Assembly (NCBI RefSeq): GCF_020520425.1 | Contig: NC_079487.1 | Location: forward strand, 108,162,141 to 108,226,140 | Length of the DNA: 64,000 nt | Reading direction: 5' to 3' | DNA from: Spinacia oleracea | Lineage: Eukaryota > Streptophyta > Magnoliopsida > Caryophyllales > Amaranthaceae | In this document: positions 49,176 through 58,084 of the stretch, one piece after another | How positions within the stretch are numbered: the stretch's first letter is position 1 | How the letters are laid out: each line of letters begins with the position of its first letter | Notes under the pieces: generated by a model | Databases searched by the model: none | Told to the model about the DNA's origin: nothing | What the model saw: only the letters and a program-made list of their open reading frames with translations | Made by a program: the position numbers and the translations under genes

Positions 49176-52100
49176 TCAGGGAGCGGCCGCATCGTCCTCG
49201 TCATCGGAGGATACAAACTCAGGGGGCGACTGACCAAGACGTTCAGCAGCCAACACAGCGGCACTATGTTCCATTCGCCGCTGGAACCACGCAAGATCAT
49301 ACTCTGACATGTGGCTCTCCCAGGCGTGCTTAACAGCGTCCTTGGTCGCTTGTTCCCCCTGATCATAGGATTCCAGGAGACGCTCACGCAAGGTGCGAAC
49401 TTGCGATCTGGCCGTCTCTAGCTCCCACGAAGATGCTCGGCCTCCTCAGCCGCCTCTTTGACCTGAGGGTACTCCCGCAACTGGTCCTGAAGCGTCCGTA
49501 TTTCCGCCGCCGCTGTCTTGGCCTCCTCGACCATTGCCACCATGTCTTTATCCTGCGCCAAGATCTTCTTAAGCAGCTCGGCCTTGTCAGATCTCAACGC
49601 AGCCACCTCCTTTGCTTGAAGGTCTATGGTCGTCTGCATCTGCAGGCGGACCTCTTCAATGGATTTGAACGCATAGTCGCCATGGTGGGTGGACTCAGCC
49701 ACCTGAGCTTTGAGCTCCTCAGCAGTGCGGGTCTTCCAACTCTTACAGAACTCCATGCGGCAGAACAACTGCAAAAGGAGCTACATGTTAGTAAATGACT
49801 AAAAGAGAAGACAAGTACAAGCAAGTTGGAAATAGACTTACGTCGAGAAGAGTGGCCTGGATCGCACCAAACTGGGCGTCAGTCTTGCGGCCAGGAAGAG
49901 AAGCAACATACTCTGCGGGGACGGCCTTAAAAACCTTGAGGCATATAGCCACCCTATCCTTTGACGAATAGTGGGGAGTAGCAGGTACGTTCTCGTCCTC
50001 TGCAGCAGCTGCATCCTTCCCTTTGTCTTTGGCTATAGGAAAAACAACGGCCTTAGGATGACGCGGAGAGTAAGAAGAACTGCCAGAGGAGGCTCGATAC
50101 GTCTGAACGACGTTCGAATAATACTTACCGCCCGATGACCTAGCTCGGCGGGCCACCTCCGCAGGTATCTGAGAGCGGACGTCGGCCGGGATTCCAGAAA
50201 GAGGGTCCTCCAGCTCGTCCGGATGCCCACCGGACCTCGATTTGGACACCAAGTCCACCACTAGAGACGGCTTGTCCACGCCAATCTCATCGTCATCAGG
50301 GCATCCCCCCTCAGCAACCTTCGACTCGTCTTTCTTCATGAGACGGCGGGGTAGGGGTTTTGGCTTTTTGAAGGTACTCGGAGTCTCCGAGCCAGCTGGC
50401 ACAGCTCTCTTCTTCAGCTGGGACAGAGTCGTCCCCTTCTTCTTCCCTGACGCCCTAGCCGCGTCCTTAGCTTGCTAAAAAAGAAAGTAAAGGACAGTCA
50501 AATATTGGGCCTCGTCATCAATCACAAGTCACTCACAGAATAGTGGCTCGTCATTAAAAAGGACGCCCGTCTCAAAATGACGAGGCGTACCTTATCAATC
50601 ACAAGTCACTCACAAGATAGTGGCTCGTCATTAAAAAGGACGCCCGTCTCAAAATGACGAGGCGTACCTTATCAATCACAAGTCACTCACAGAATAGTGG
50701 CTCGTCATTAAAAAGGACGCCCGTCTCAAAATGACGAGGCATACCTTATCAATCACAAGTCACTCACAGAATAGTGGCTCGTCATTAAAAAGGACGCCCG
50801 TCTCAAAATGACGAGGCATACCTTATCAATCACAAGTCACTCACAGAATAGTGGCTCGTCATTAAAAAGGACGCCCGTCTCAAAATGACGAGGCGTACCT
50901 TATCAATCACAAGTCACTCACAAGATAGTGGCTCGTCATTAAAAAGGACGCCCGTCTCAAAATGACGAGGCGTACCTTATCAATCACAAGTCACTCATAG
51001 AATAGTGGCTCGTCATTAAAAAGGACGCCCGTCTCAAAATGACGAGGCGTACCTTATCAATCACAAGTCACACAGAATAGTGGCTCGTCATTAAAAAGGA
51101 CGCCCGTCTCAAAAATGACGAGGCGTACCTTATCAATCACAAGTCACTCACAGAATAGTGGCTCGTCATTAAAAAGGACGCCCGTCCCAGAAATGACGAG
51201 GCGTACCCTATCAACCACGAGTCACTTGTAAAAAAGGGGTGGGGGTGGCCCGTCTTAAAAGGTGACGAGGCGCACCTTGGCAACCACAGGAAAAACACTA
51301 ACAAAGGGGCCCGTCATTAAAAAGTGACGAGGCCAACCTTAGCAAACACGGGTCACATGTCAGGATACCGGCTCGTCACTAAAAAGACGTCCACTGTAGA
51401 CAATGGACGGGGGAAGCTTAACTTGCAAAAACAACCTAAGAGAATACTCACCTTCTCCTCCAACTCGGCCTTGGCTTTTTGCATCTTGGCCTCATAGATG
51501 TCCGCCATCCAATCGGTCATATCGCCCTTCCCGGTATCCGCCGCCGACAACTTGCTCATTCCTTCCTCTGTGAACAAAAGAAATCCAAAGTTAGAAAAAT
51601 GAATAAGACCAAGGCAGAGCGGCACATAAATTGGCATACAACCTCGAGTCATGGAATATCCTAAGCCTACGGCCGCTAGAAAGGCCTCGTTCCGAAACTG
51701 GCTAATGTGCGGCAACCACTCGGCCGGCACATGGAAACTCTTATCCACTGTTAAGTGGTAAGTGTTGGCCCTGAACAGGACCATTATCTGATCCCACTCT
51801 TCGGCAGTAAGGGGTGGAAGGGGCTCGTCACGATCCATGAAGTTGGCGTTGCAGTTCCAGCGGCTCATTCTCTCATACATCTCCTGGTCGTCCGTGTAAA
51901 ACACGACCCACCTCTTCCTCCACATATGCCACTTGCTGAGCTTGCCGACCACTGTCTGGTAGGTACCACGGCTGCTCAGATTAAACCACCCTTTGGCGGC
52001 ACTGGGGGAACGAGAGAGGGAGACCAGATGCAGAAAGGCGTTGAAGGACGGCTCCACGTCGTTCAGCGCACATTTGGCAATATAGCCAAAGATATCCGCC

Positions 52101-52666
52101 CATGAGTTGGGGGTCAGCTGGGCCACCCCAATATTAAAACCATCTAACACCTCCACAACGAAGGGGTGTGGAGGGAATCTCATGCCGAGTTTGATGGACG
52201 CGGCATACACAGGGAATTCTCCCTCGGCAAGCAGGCTGGCGGTCGAGTCCAGACCGGCCGGCACGCGCATTTGGTACCCTTCCCCCACGCAGAGGTCATC
52301 CCTCATCTTGGCTCCGTGCCTGTCTAGCCACCGCATCCAGCCCACGTCTGGGTGAATCTCTGACGGAAGCAATTGGGCCTCCTCCCGTCCTCTGGGCCTA
52401 ATAAGCTGGGGAGCAGCTTCTTGCTCCTCGGCGGCCGATGACAATGGAGCGACGCTTGGCTCCCCCACTGCCTGGCTCGCTGTACCCTCCGACGAGCTTG
52501 CCGCCTGCTCCCCCGCCTCGACATACTCGTCGATCTCTTGAAAGAGTTCGGCAAATTCTTCGTCGACTGCCGGGGCGGTGGAAGAATATCTCTCCCTAGG
52601 AGGTGTCGATGCTTCTTCCCGCAAGCGCAGACGCGTAGGATCTGCCGTTTGCTTGGTTCTAGCCAT
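49176..52666 (-). CDS. Antisense Tat gene starting with an H3-like tail
   Basis: Minus-strand coding exons 52666-51643, 51567-51452, 50474-49842 and 49768-49176 keep phase through three GT-AG introns (75, 977 and 73 bp), giving about 788 residues. A 5'-UTR intron (52794-52672) removes the only upstream ATG, so translation starts MARTKQTA, identical to residues 1-8 of histone H3 including Met. Next come an acidic region (DEEFAELFQEIDEY), a block around residues 130-330 resembling the putative gypsy-type transposon domain PF04195 (LTPNSWADIFGYI, VVGKLSKWHMWRKRWVVF), a Lys/Ser-rich linker, a coiled coil in exon 4 and an acidic tail (SSDDEDD). A frameshift near 49430 splits exon 4. Its function is unknown; chromatin binding is inference. 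Confidence 0.8.
50500..51400. repeat. 77-bp tandem array in antisense intron 2
   Basis: Units start at TAGTGGCTCGTC at 50541, 50618, 50695, 50772, 50849, 50926, 51003, 51078 and 51156, giving nine close copies. Degenerate copies follow to about 51400. Each unit holds CTCGTCATT ... AATGACGAG, an inverted repeat able to fold. The whole array lies within the 977-bp intron 2 of the antisense gene. Confidence 0.95.
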
Positions 52667-52671
52667 GCCTT

Positions 52672-52794
52672 CTGCATAGTGAACGAAGCACGGCTTAGGG
52701 GTGACCAACAATGAAGAAAAAGACGCGATTGGACGTCCGCCCCGACAAAAGATGAACGGCGGAAAAATCTTAAATAAAACCTTTAAACCCTTAC
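52672..52794 (-). other. 5'-UTR intron of the antisense gene
   Basis: Donor ACTAG|GTAAGG (exon end 52795) and acceptor TATGCAG|AAGGC (exon start 52671) bound 123 bp. The out-of-frame ATG embedded in the acceptor (ATGCAG) is removed by splicing. The next ATG, four-base context GGCATGG, is the MARTKQTA start. Confidence 0.7.
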
Positions 52795-52901
52795 CTAGTA
52801 CTAAGAGGTCGGCCGCTAACAAAGAGAAAAATGACGAGAGGATAACAAAAACAAGAAATAAAGGCGAAAACTAACCTCGAAAGATCTGCGAAGTACTCGA
52901 T

Positions 52902-52985
52902 GAAGAACAAGATGAGTTTCGCGAAGAACAGGATGAGTTTCGCGAAGAACAGGGTGAGTTTGACGAGGGAAAGGATGAGTCTCGT
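52902..52985. repeat. 21-bp tandem repeat, four units
   Basis: GAAGAACAGGATGAGTTTCGC units start at 52902, 52923, 52944 and 52965, with the last two diverged. They lie in the 5' UTR of the antisense gene, which contains no ATG on that strand between 52795 and the TATA box. Confidence 0.85.
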
Positions 52986-53087
52986 GGTGGCCGGAAATCG
53001 CCTGAGGGTGGTAGGAATACGCCGGAAATCGCCTATGAGACAGCTCTGAGAAAACAAAATGTAAAAAAATGAAATTTACCCCCCCCT

Positions 53088-53097
53088 CTATATATAG
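53088..53097 (-). promoter_or_regulatory. TATA box of the antisense gene
   Basis: CTATATATAG, symmetrical, set in C/G runs. It lies about 290 bp before the 5'-UTR donor on the minus strand. It is the only strong TATA upstream of the antisense gene inside the element. Confidence 0.6.
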
Positions 53098-53117
53098 GGA
53101 GGGGCAAAATGGAGAAA

Positions 53118-53133
53118 GGTGACACGTGTCACC
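53118..53133. promoter_or_regulatory. Palindromic G-box upstream of the antisense TATA
   Basis: GGTGACACGTGTCACC is a perfect 16-bp palindrome around the CACGTG G-box, 21 bp upstream of the antisense TATA box. bZIP or bHLH factors bind such sites. In plants ACGTG cores often respond to abscisic acid or light. Confidence 0.65.
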
Positions 53134-53218
53134 ATCTCAACACCTGACCCAAAGATGAAGATGCAAATCAAGAGTCAAGAAGCGATACCCGGAATGTGTT
53201 TCCAGAAATGCCCTTCTT

Positions 53219-53228
53219 GAGGGGCAAA
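53219..53228 (+). promoter_or_regulatory. Polypurine tract
   Basis: GAGGGGCAAA directly abuts the 3' LTR start (TGTTGTGGG), the normal place for second-strand priming in LTR retrotransposons. Confidence 0.75.
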
Positions 53229-53752
53229 TGTTGTGGGCAAAATTACCGCGCCTTCGTGTACCAATGAGGACGTGACACATGGCACGTATTGCGCCCCCTA
53301 AGCAGAAATCATACGAAGTCTACTCCGAGGCATGAGTATTAATCTAGGTATCTACAATGTATGTATTTAAGTGTGTATAAATGTATGTATAAAACCTATA
53401 CCTGGAAAGGGGCTTAATTAGTATGTATCCCAAGTGAATGACTAAGCACAATAGGCCCAAACAGCCCACTATTGCCAAAAGGGACCAGAGAATTGTAAGG
53501 AGAAAGGACACGTGTCCTCCTCCCATTCCCCAGCCAATCATGTAAGGGGAATATTAGGTCATTCCCCCAAAAACCTAGTACTATAAATATTCCCACTTCC
53601 CTAGAAAAAGGGGTCACAATCAATACATTCTAGAGCAATTGCTGCTCTGCCTTCTCTCTCTACTTTCTCTCTCTATAAAAATACAATCTTGTTTAATCTT
53701 TAAAAGTTACCAAGAAACCTCCAAGGTATCTCACCGGAAAAACCCCACAACA
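53229..53752 (+). repeat. 3' LTR (full form)
   Basis: At 524 bp it holds the 193-bp segment (53334-53526) missing from the 5' LTR, including the palindromic G-box AGGACACGTGTCCT at 53505-53518. TATA box TATAAAT is at 53582-53588. Confidence 0.95.
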
Positions 53753-53982
53753 ATTTCTACTACGAAAATATGTAAATAAGGTAGCCGTTATAAAAAAGGA
53801 AAAAATTAGAATATTAAGATTTTCCTACCTTTTTTTTATAACATGTATAATAAAAAATATAAGTTAAGTAATTTAAATCATGACACATAAGCATGCCATG
53901 TCATCATTGTGACACAGCTTAAAGGTCGCATGTTGCGACCTTTATCATTTTCGTAAAAAAATTCCCACCCGCAACTAACAGC

Positions 53983-54756
53983 TTACCACTGTTTCACGGG
54001 AGGCACAACCACACACCCAACACTGCTAAGACCTTCCATTATACACGACTCACCGCTACTACTAGAGGACATCAAACAAGACTCGATACTATTACTAACA
54101 CTACTACTAGGGTACAACATAGAAAGGGACTTCTTCCATGGACGATTCGCTACGTCCGGTGAAATGTCAACAAGCTTCCTCTTTATTCATACGGACCTGC
54201 AAGCAGAGACAGTGTGAGTACATAACATAGTCTTTTTTGTCTTCTTGGTTTTCTTTGCACAGCTTCGAGGTACCCTTTTACTTCTTTTAGCACTATAAGA
54301 ATCCTTCTGACGTTGCCTATGAATGGCAGGAGATGTGGAACATGAAACTTCTAGCCTGCACATACCACCCTCTGGACACTGACTAGCCATGACCTTATTT
54401 GAGAAGTTGTTTGTAACCTCACTATTCTCTTCACTCTCCTTAGATTCAGGCAATCTGATTTCCAAATCATCATTGCTTTGGTCCAGTGAAGGCTTAATGT
54501 ATACTGTATCAACTATGGTTGAAAGGGCAGAATCAACTAAATTCTTTTCTTTGCTTTCACTTGTTTTCTCTGGATGCCCTCTTGGTCTAGGCACAACTCG
54601 GATAACCATAGGTGACCCAATTCTAGAGTTATAGTAATGGATTGATTTCCCTTGCCTTAACAACATGTAGTCCTTTCGTGAAATGGTTAGTGAGGAGCCC
54701 GACCTTCTCCGGTTAACAAAACTCCGTATAATCTTATTGTAACTAATTTCATGCAA
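53983..54756 (-). CDS. Unrecognised ORF with an in-frame TGA
   Basis: On the minus strand a 189-codon frame runs from ATG 54756 to TGA 54187-54189. After the TGA the same frame stays open for 67 more codons to TAA at 53983-53985. The product is basic, with segments RSFVNRRRSGSSLTISRKDYM, VIRVVPRPRGHPEKTSESKEK and a Lys-rich stretch (RSCAKKTKKTKKT); the extension is Ser-rich (SMLYPSSSVSNSIESCLMSSSSSGES). I do not recognise the family. It may be a pseudogene or the last exons of a longer gene with an unspliced junction (CTTGCAG|GTCC lies just before the TGA). The right end of the Mutator-like element is 30 bp past its end. Confidence 0.4.
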
Positions 54757-55359
54757 AGATTACAGAAAATAAAATGTTCTATATTTTAATTGAGTTGTTC
54801 TTTTTATTAGTCTCTTTTGAAAAAAAAAATCTTATTTGTCCAACATTCATCCTCTTTATACCCTTATAAATATGCAAAGATCCACTTATTTACTCTTCAG
54901 TAAACTTTTATTTCCATTAACGCCCAATTATTTTTCTCTCATACCTACATGAGTTATATTATATTGAACTTCATGTGACAATTGTATTTTTATTTAATTG
55001 TCTTAGATTCTAAAATGGACTAACATTCAAGAACTGAACAAATATATTATTTAAGAGCAACTCCACCAACCATGTAAACATCACCGTTAACTCTTTCGTG
55101 TGTTCTAAAAGACTACAAGTCTACAACCCCATATTTAATGCAAGAGGAAAAATTAATTTCTAATCACCTCCATGTGCTTTTTTAGAGAAAGCTTAAGTAG
55201 AGTGTTGTGTCATAATAAGCAACAAGACTATTGTGTCAATAAGCGACACTATCGTGTCAGCCTGCATAGGTGTGAAGTACAGAGTAGTTGAGACTTGAGA
55301 GCATAATACATTGTGAGTGAAATAGTTGTGTCGGTAAGCAACACTATTGTTTTACTATC
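54757..55359. other. Spacer with GTGTC-rich repeats
   Basis: AT-rich. Between 55200 and 55350 short repeats TTGTGTCxxTAAGCxACACTA occur three times. No gene. Confidence 0.45.
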
Positions 55360-55862
55360 AGGCGTGATACCGCGCTGTCCCCCAATGAATTTTTTCTCCA
55401 TATCCAGGAGTAACATAGTATTCGCTTAATGTGTTGAAAAATCAAATAAAGTACTAAGTATCAATAATAATGATAGTAATGATACAATAATGATAATATT
55501 TTAATACAATAATAACGATATTTATGCAAACAATGACAATACTTATATATATAATAATTTGTACAAATACTTTTATTCATTTATTTAATCTGCAACACTT
55601 TATCCATTCATTTAAGTGGCCCCTTTACTTTTCTATTTCATTCCATTTCCTTCTTTTTGGGTGATTATGACATATTTTAATACAACAATGACATTATATA
55701 GGAGTATACAACAATGACAACACTTACATAACCGTTCAATATATATCAACCTTTACCTATTTATTTAAGGGGTGGGCTACACTTTTCAATTTCTTTTCTT
55801 TTACTTTTTTTTGGTGGGTATGGGGATGAAAATCCACTGGGGGACATCGTTGTATCACGCCT
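55360..55862. mobile_element. MITE with AGGCGTGATAC termini
   Basis: AGGCGTGATACcgCGcTGTCC at the left and inverted AGGCGTGATACAACGATGTC at the right extend through CCCCCA-TG-ATTTT. The interior is two diverged direct copies of a 150-200-bp AT-rich sequence. A 3-bp TAT may be the target duplication. No coding. Confidence 0.6.
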
Positions 55863-56111
55863 CGTATTGTGAGAGTATTTGTGCCTAACAAGTACTCCCT
55901 CCGTGCCCTATCCTTCAAAGATTAAGAGTTGGGTGGGTGAAAATGTGAAATTGAAAAGATACAAAATAGTGGGATCAAATATAATTATGTGAGTAAAAAT
56001 TGTGGTCTCGTGGTCCTTTTTAGTAATAGTAATCTCTTGAAAAATGATCAAAATTGCAAATGGGGTTAACAAAAAGGAAAAAAGGAAGTAACAACTAGTA
56101 CTTTCTACTCC

Positions 56112-56417
56112 ATTTGCAATTTTGAATAAGAATAATAACAATAATAATAATAATAATAATAATAGTGATAAAAAATACAATAATAACAACAATAATAAAA
56201 ATAATAAAAAATAACAACAAAGAGAACAAAAAAACAATAATACCATCAATAATAGTAAATAATAGTAATAATAATAATAATGATAATAATAAAAAAAATA
56301 CGGAGTATAATACTAACAATAATAACAATAATAATTAAAAATAATACTCCAATATCAATAAAATAATAACAAAAACGTTAGTAGTTGTAGTAGTAATAAT
56401 AATAAATAATAATAATA

Positions 56418-56475
<58 letters not shown>
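56112..56475. repeat. (AAT)n-rich microsatellite cluster
   Basis: Long imperfect AAT/ATA runs, purest at about 56400-56475. They produce misleading Tyr-, Ile- and Leu-rich frames on the minus strand. Confidence 0.95.
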
Positions 56476-56476
<1 letters not shown>

Positions 56477-56619
56477 GAGGAAGATATGTGATGGCCATTA
56501 CACTGCCGCGCGCATTCAAATTTCTTTCTTCTTCTAGCATCGCCCCTTATAATGATGTTACCCATGGCCTTGAGGAGCTAAAGCCTAAACATCCCTTCTT
56601 GCCAACACCCTCCTTACCT

Positions 56620-58080
56620 AATACTCTTGTAGATCACGTACCATACCTTTATTTCTTGTAAGGATGTGGTATTGGACATGATTAAGAGTTTTCCACGTGG
56701 CACGTCATGTGGGAGAGATGGTTTGCGAGCTCAACACCTTATGGATTGCTTGAGCGGAGCTGCCGTATCCTACGTGTTAGTCGAATCTATCAGTCAAGTG
56801 GTTAATCTCTTTCTTTATGGGAAATGTCCAAGGAGTTGGATGAGTACATTGCTAGTGCTCCTCTCACTCCTCTTGTAAAGCCCGGTGGTAAAATTCGCCC
56901 TATAACTGTGGGTGCTATTTGGAGGCACTTGGTTTTCAAGGTTGGTGTTGCTATGGTTGTTCATTCCTTGAGCGGTTACTTGGATGATTTTCAATTTGGT
57001 GTTGGATTTTCTGGAGGGGGCGAAGCGATTTTCCATTTTATGAATCGATTAATCGAGGAGCATGTAATGTTAATGGTCTTTCTATATTGTTGGTGGAATT
57101 TTAAAATGCTTTCAATTGAATTGGTAGATCACAATATCATATATGTTACAAGAAGTTCGCCTTCATTGTCTTGCTATTTTGCGTTGGGTTGAATTCTGCT
57201 ACTCCAAACCCGCCAGGTTGTATTACGGGGACCATACCCTATGGTCTTTCCACGGGGTGCAGCAAGGCGATCAACATGGCGATCAACATGTCACAACATC
57301 GGGGCCTGTTTTCAAAGATGTCTTGTGTGTGTTTAATAGGACTATGGGGACTGACATTTTGAGTAATCCAAGTGAAATCGTTACCCCAAAACTCATGAAG
57401 AAACTGGCAGATATATATTTTTCACACAGGTTACTAAAATGTCTGAAACCACATTTTCATTATCACCACGACAGATGGCTCCGTGGGAATCTCAACAACG
57501 TGACCATGCCCCTGATTGGCTTAGGGCAGTCCCGATTTCAGGTTTGAGTCAGACTATTAATGGCAAGACTTATTGATGCGTGTTATGCTATCGGTTGCGT
57601 GTGATGCCCCTGATCATGTTGTGTCGTGTGCCGGTGTTGTGGTATTAAACATCGATATATGTGGTTTGTGATGCGCTGGTAGATATATGCTATCGTTCTG
57701 GGATCTCAGCTAGTAAAGAGGACGATATTGGGTTATTTGGGGGAGACGACAAACCTCCCCGTCCTGCAGATGTGTTACTATACTCTTGGGATGGGGAACT
57801 TGATGCGTATGTGGGCTTAACTGGGCCATCGCCTTTGACGCGATCTGGGTTGTTTGACTTTGTTCCATGTCGTGTTATCCTTGATGCGACGCATCGTAAT
57901 AGGTCAAGTATCAGGCTAAGTGTGCGAAAATTAGGTATGATGTATTACCTTTCTCCTTTTCTTCATTGGGGGATTTAGAGACATACTTCTATGTTATTGC
58001 CCTTCTTAAACGGATACCGAAGTCCTCCAGCTAGGGCTCCGGATATTGGAGCACGAGCTGCGACTCATATCTTCACTAGG
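56620..58080 (+). pseudogene. Decayed plant reverse-transcriptase gene
   Basis: Pieces in several frames line up with an RT-like protein found in many plant genomes: KSFPRGTSCGRDGLRAQHL (56666 frame), then SAPLTPLVKPGGKIRPITVG and DDFQFGVGFSGGGEAIFHFMNR (56824 frame). EVRLHCLAILRWVEF with GVQQGDQ follows in the 57143 frame, and the C-terminal PRPADVLLYSWDGELDAYVGLTGPSPLT in the 57661 frame. At least three frameshifts and a lost catalytic region show it is dead. The tail (IGARAATHIFTRI) runs into the LTR at 58085. Confidence 0.75.
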
Positions 58081-58084
58081 ATTA

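Larger units (their letters stand above)
41578..53752 (+). mobile_element. Ty3/gypsy LTR retrotransposon, Tat lineage
   Basis: The LTRs share perfect TGTTGTGGG ... CCCACAACA ends and the element is flanked by ATTTC on both sides (41573-41577 and 53753-53757). The sense strand encodes gag, protease, RT, a decayed RNase H, a second intact-looking RNase H and integrase. The 3' half carries a spliced antisense gene. A dual RNase H and an antisense extra ORF are known marks of plant Tat elements such as Grande and Retand. Apart from a 193-bp deletion in the 5' LTR and a 2-bp TC difference, the two LTRs look identical by eye, so the insertion is very recent. Confidence 0.93.
41444..53953. mobile_element. 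Mutator-like element split by the retrotransposon
   Basis: The left end GATGATAAAGGTCGCAAGTT and the inverted right end AATGATAAAGGTCGCAACAT are terminal inverted repeats, each with a GTCGCAA-type palindrome. taaaaaaat flanks both sides (41435-41443 and 53954-53962), a 9-bp duplication, though A-rich and so weaker evidence. Without the 12.2-kb retrotransposon it is only about 330 bp, a MITE-sized element. It was in place before the retrotransposon entered. Confidence 0.6.

Noticed and set aside
49433-50478. Plus frames opposite the antisense gene
   Set aside because: The minus strand has phase-consistent exons and a coiled-coil product; the plus frames are shadows.
50541-51230. Regular 77-bp repeats resembling a CRISPR array
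   Set aside because: Units are contiguous with no unique spacers, the genome is eukaryotic, and the array lies inside a retrotransposon intron.
52324-52677. 117-codon minus frame beginning at the ATG before MARTKQTA
   Set aside because: Its ATG lies in the splice acceptor ATGCAG and is removed with the 5'-UTR intron; the product has no features.
52666-52822. Upstream extension of the antisense reading frame
   Set aside because: There is no in-frame ATG before 52666 and much of the stretch is the 5'-UTR intron.
55908-56565. Leu-, Ile- and Tyr-rich frames suggesting membrane proteins
   Set aside because: They are translations of AAT/ATA microsatellites.
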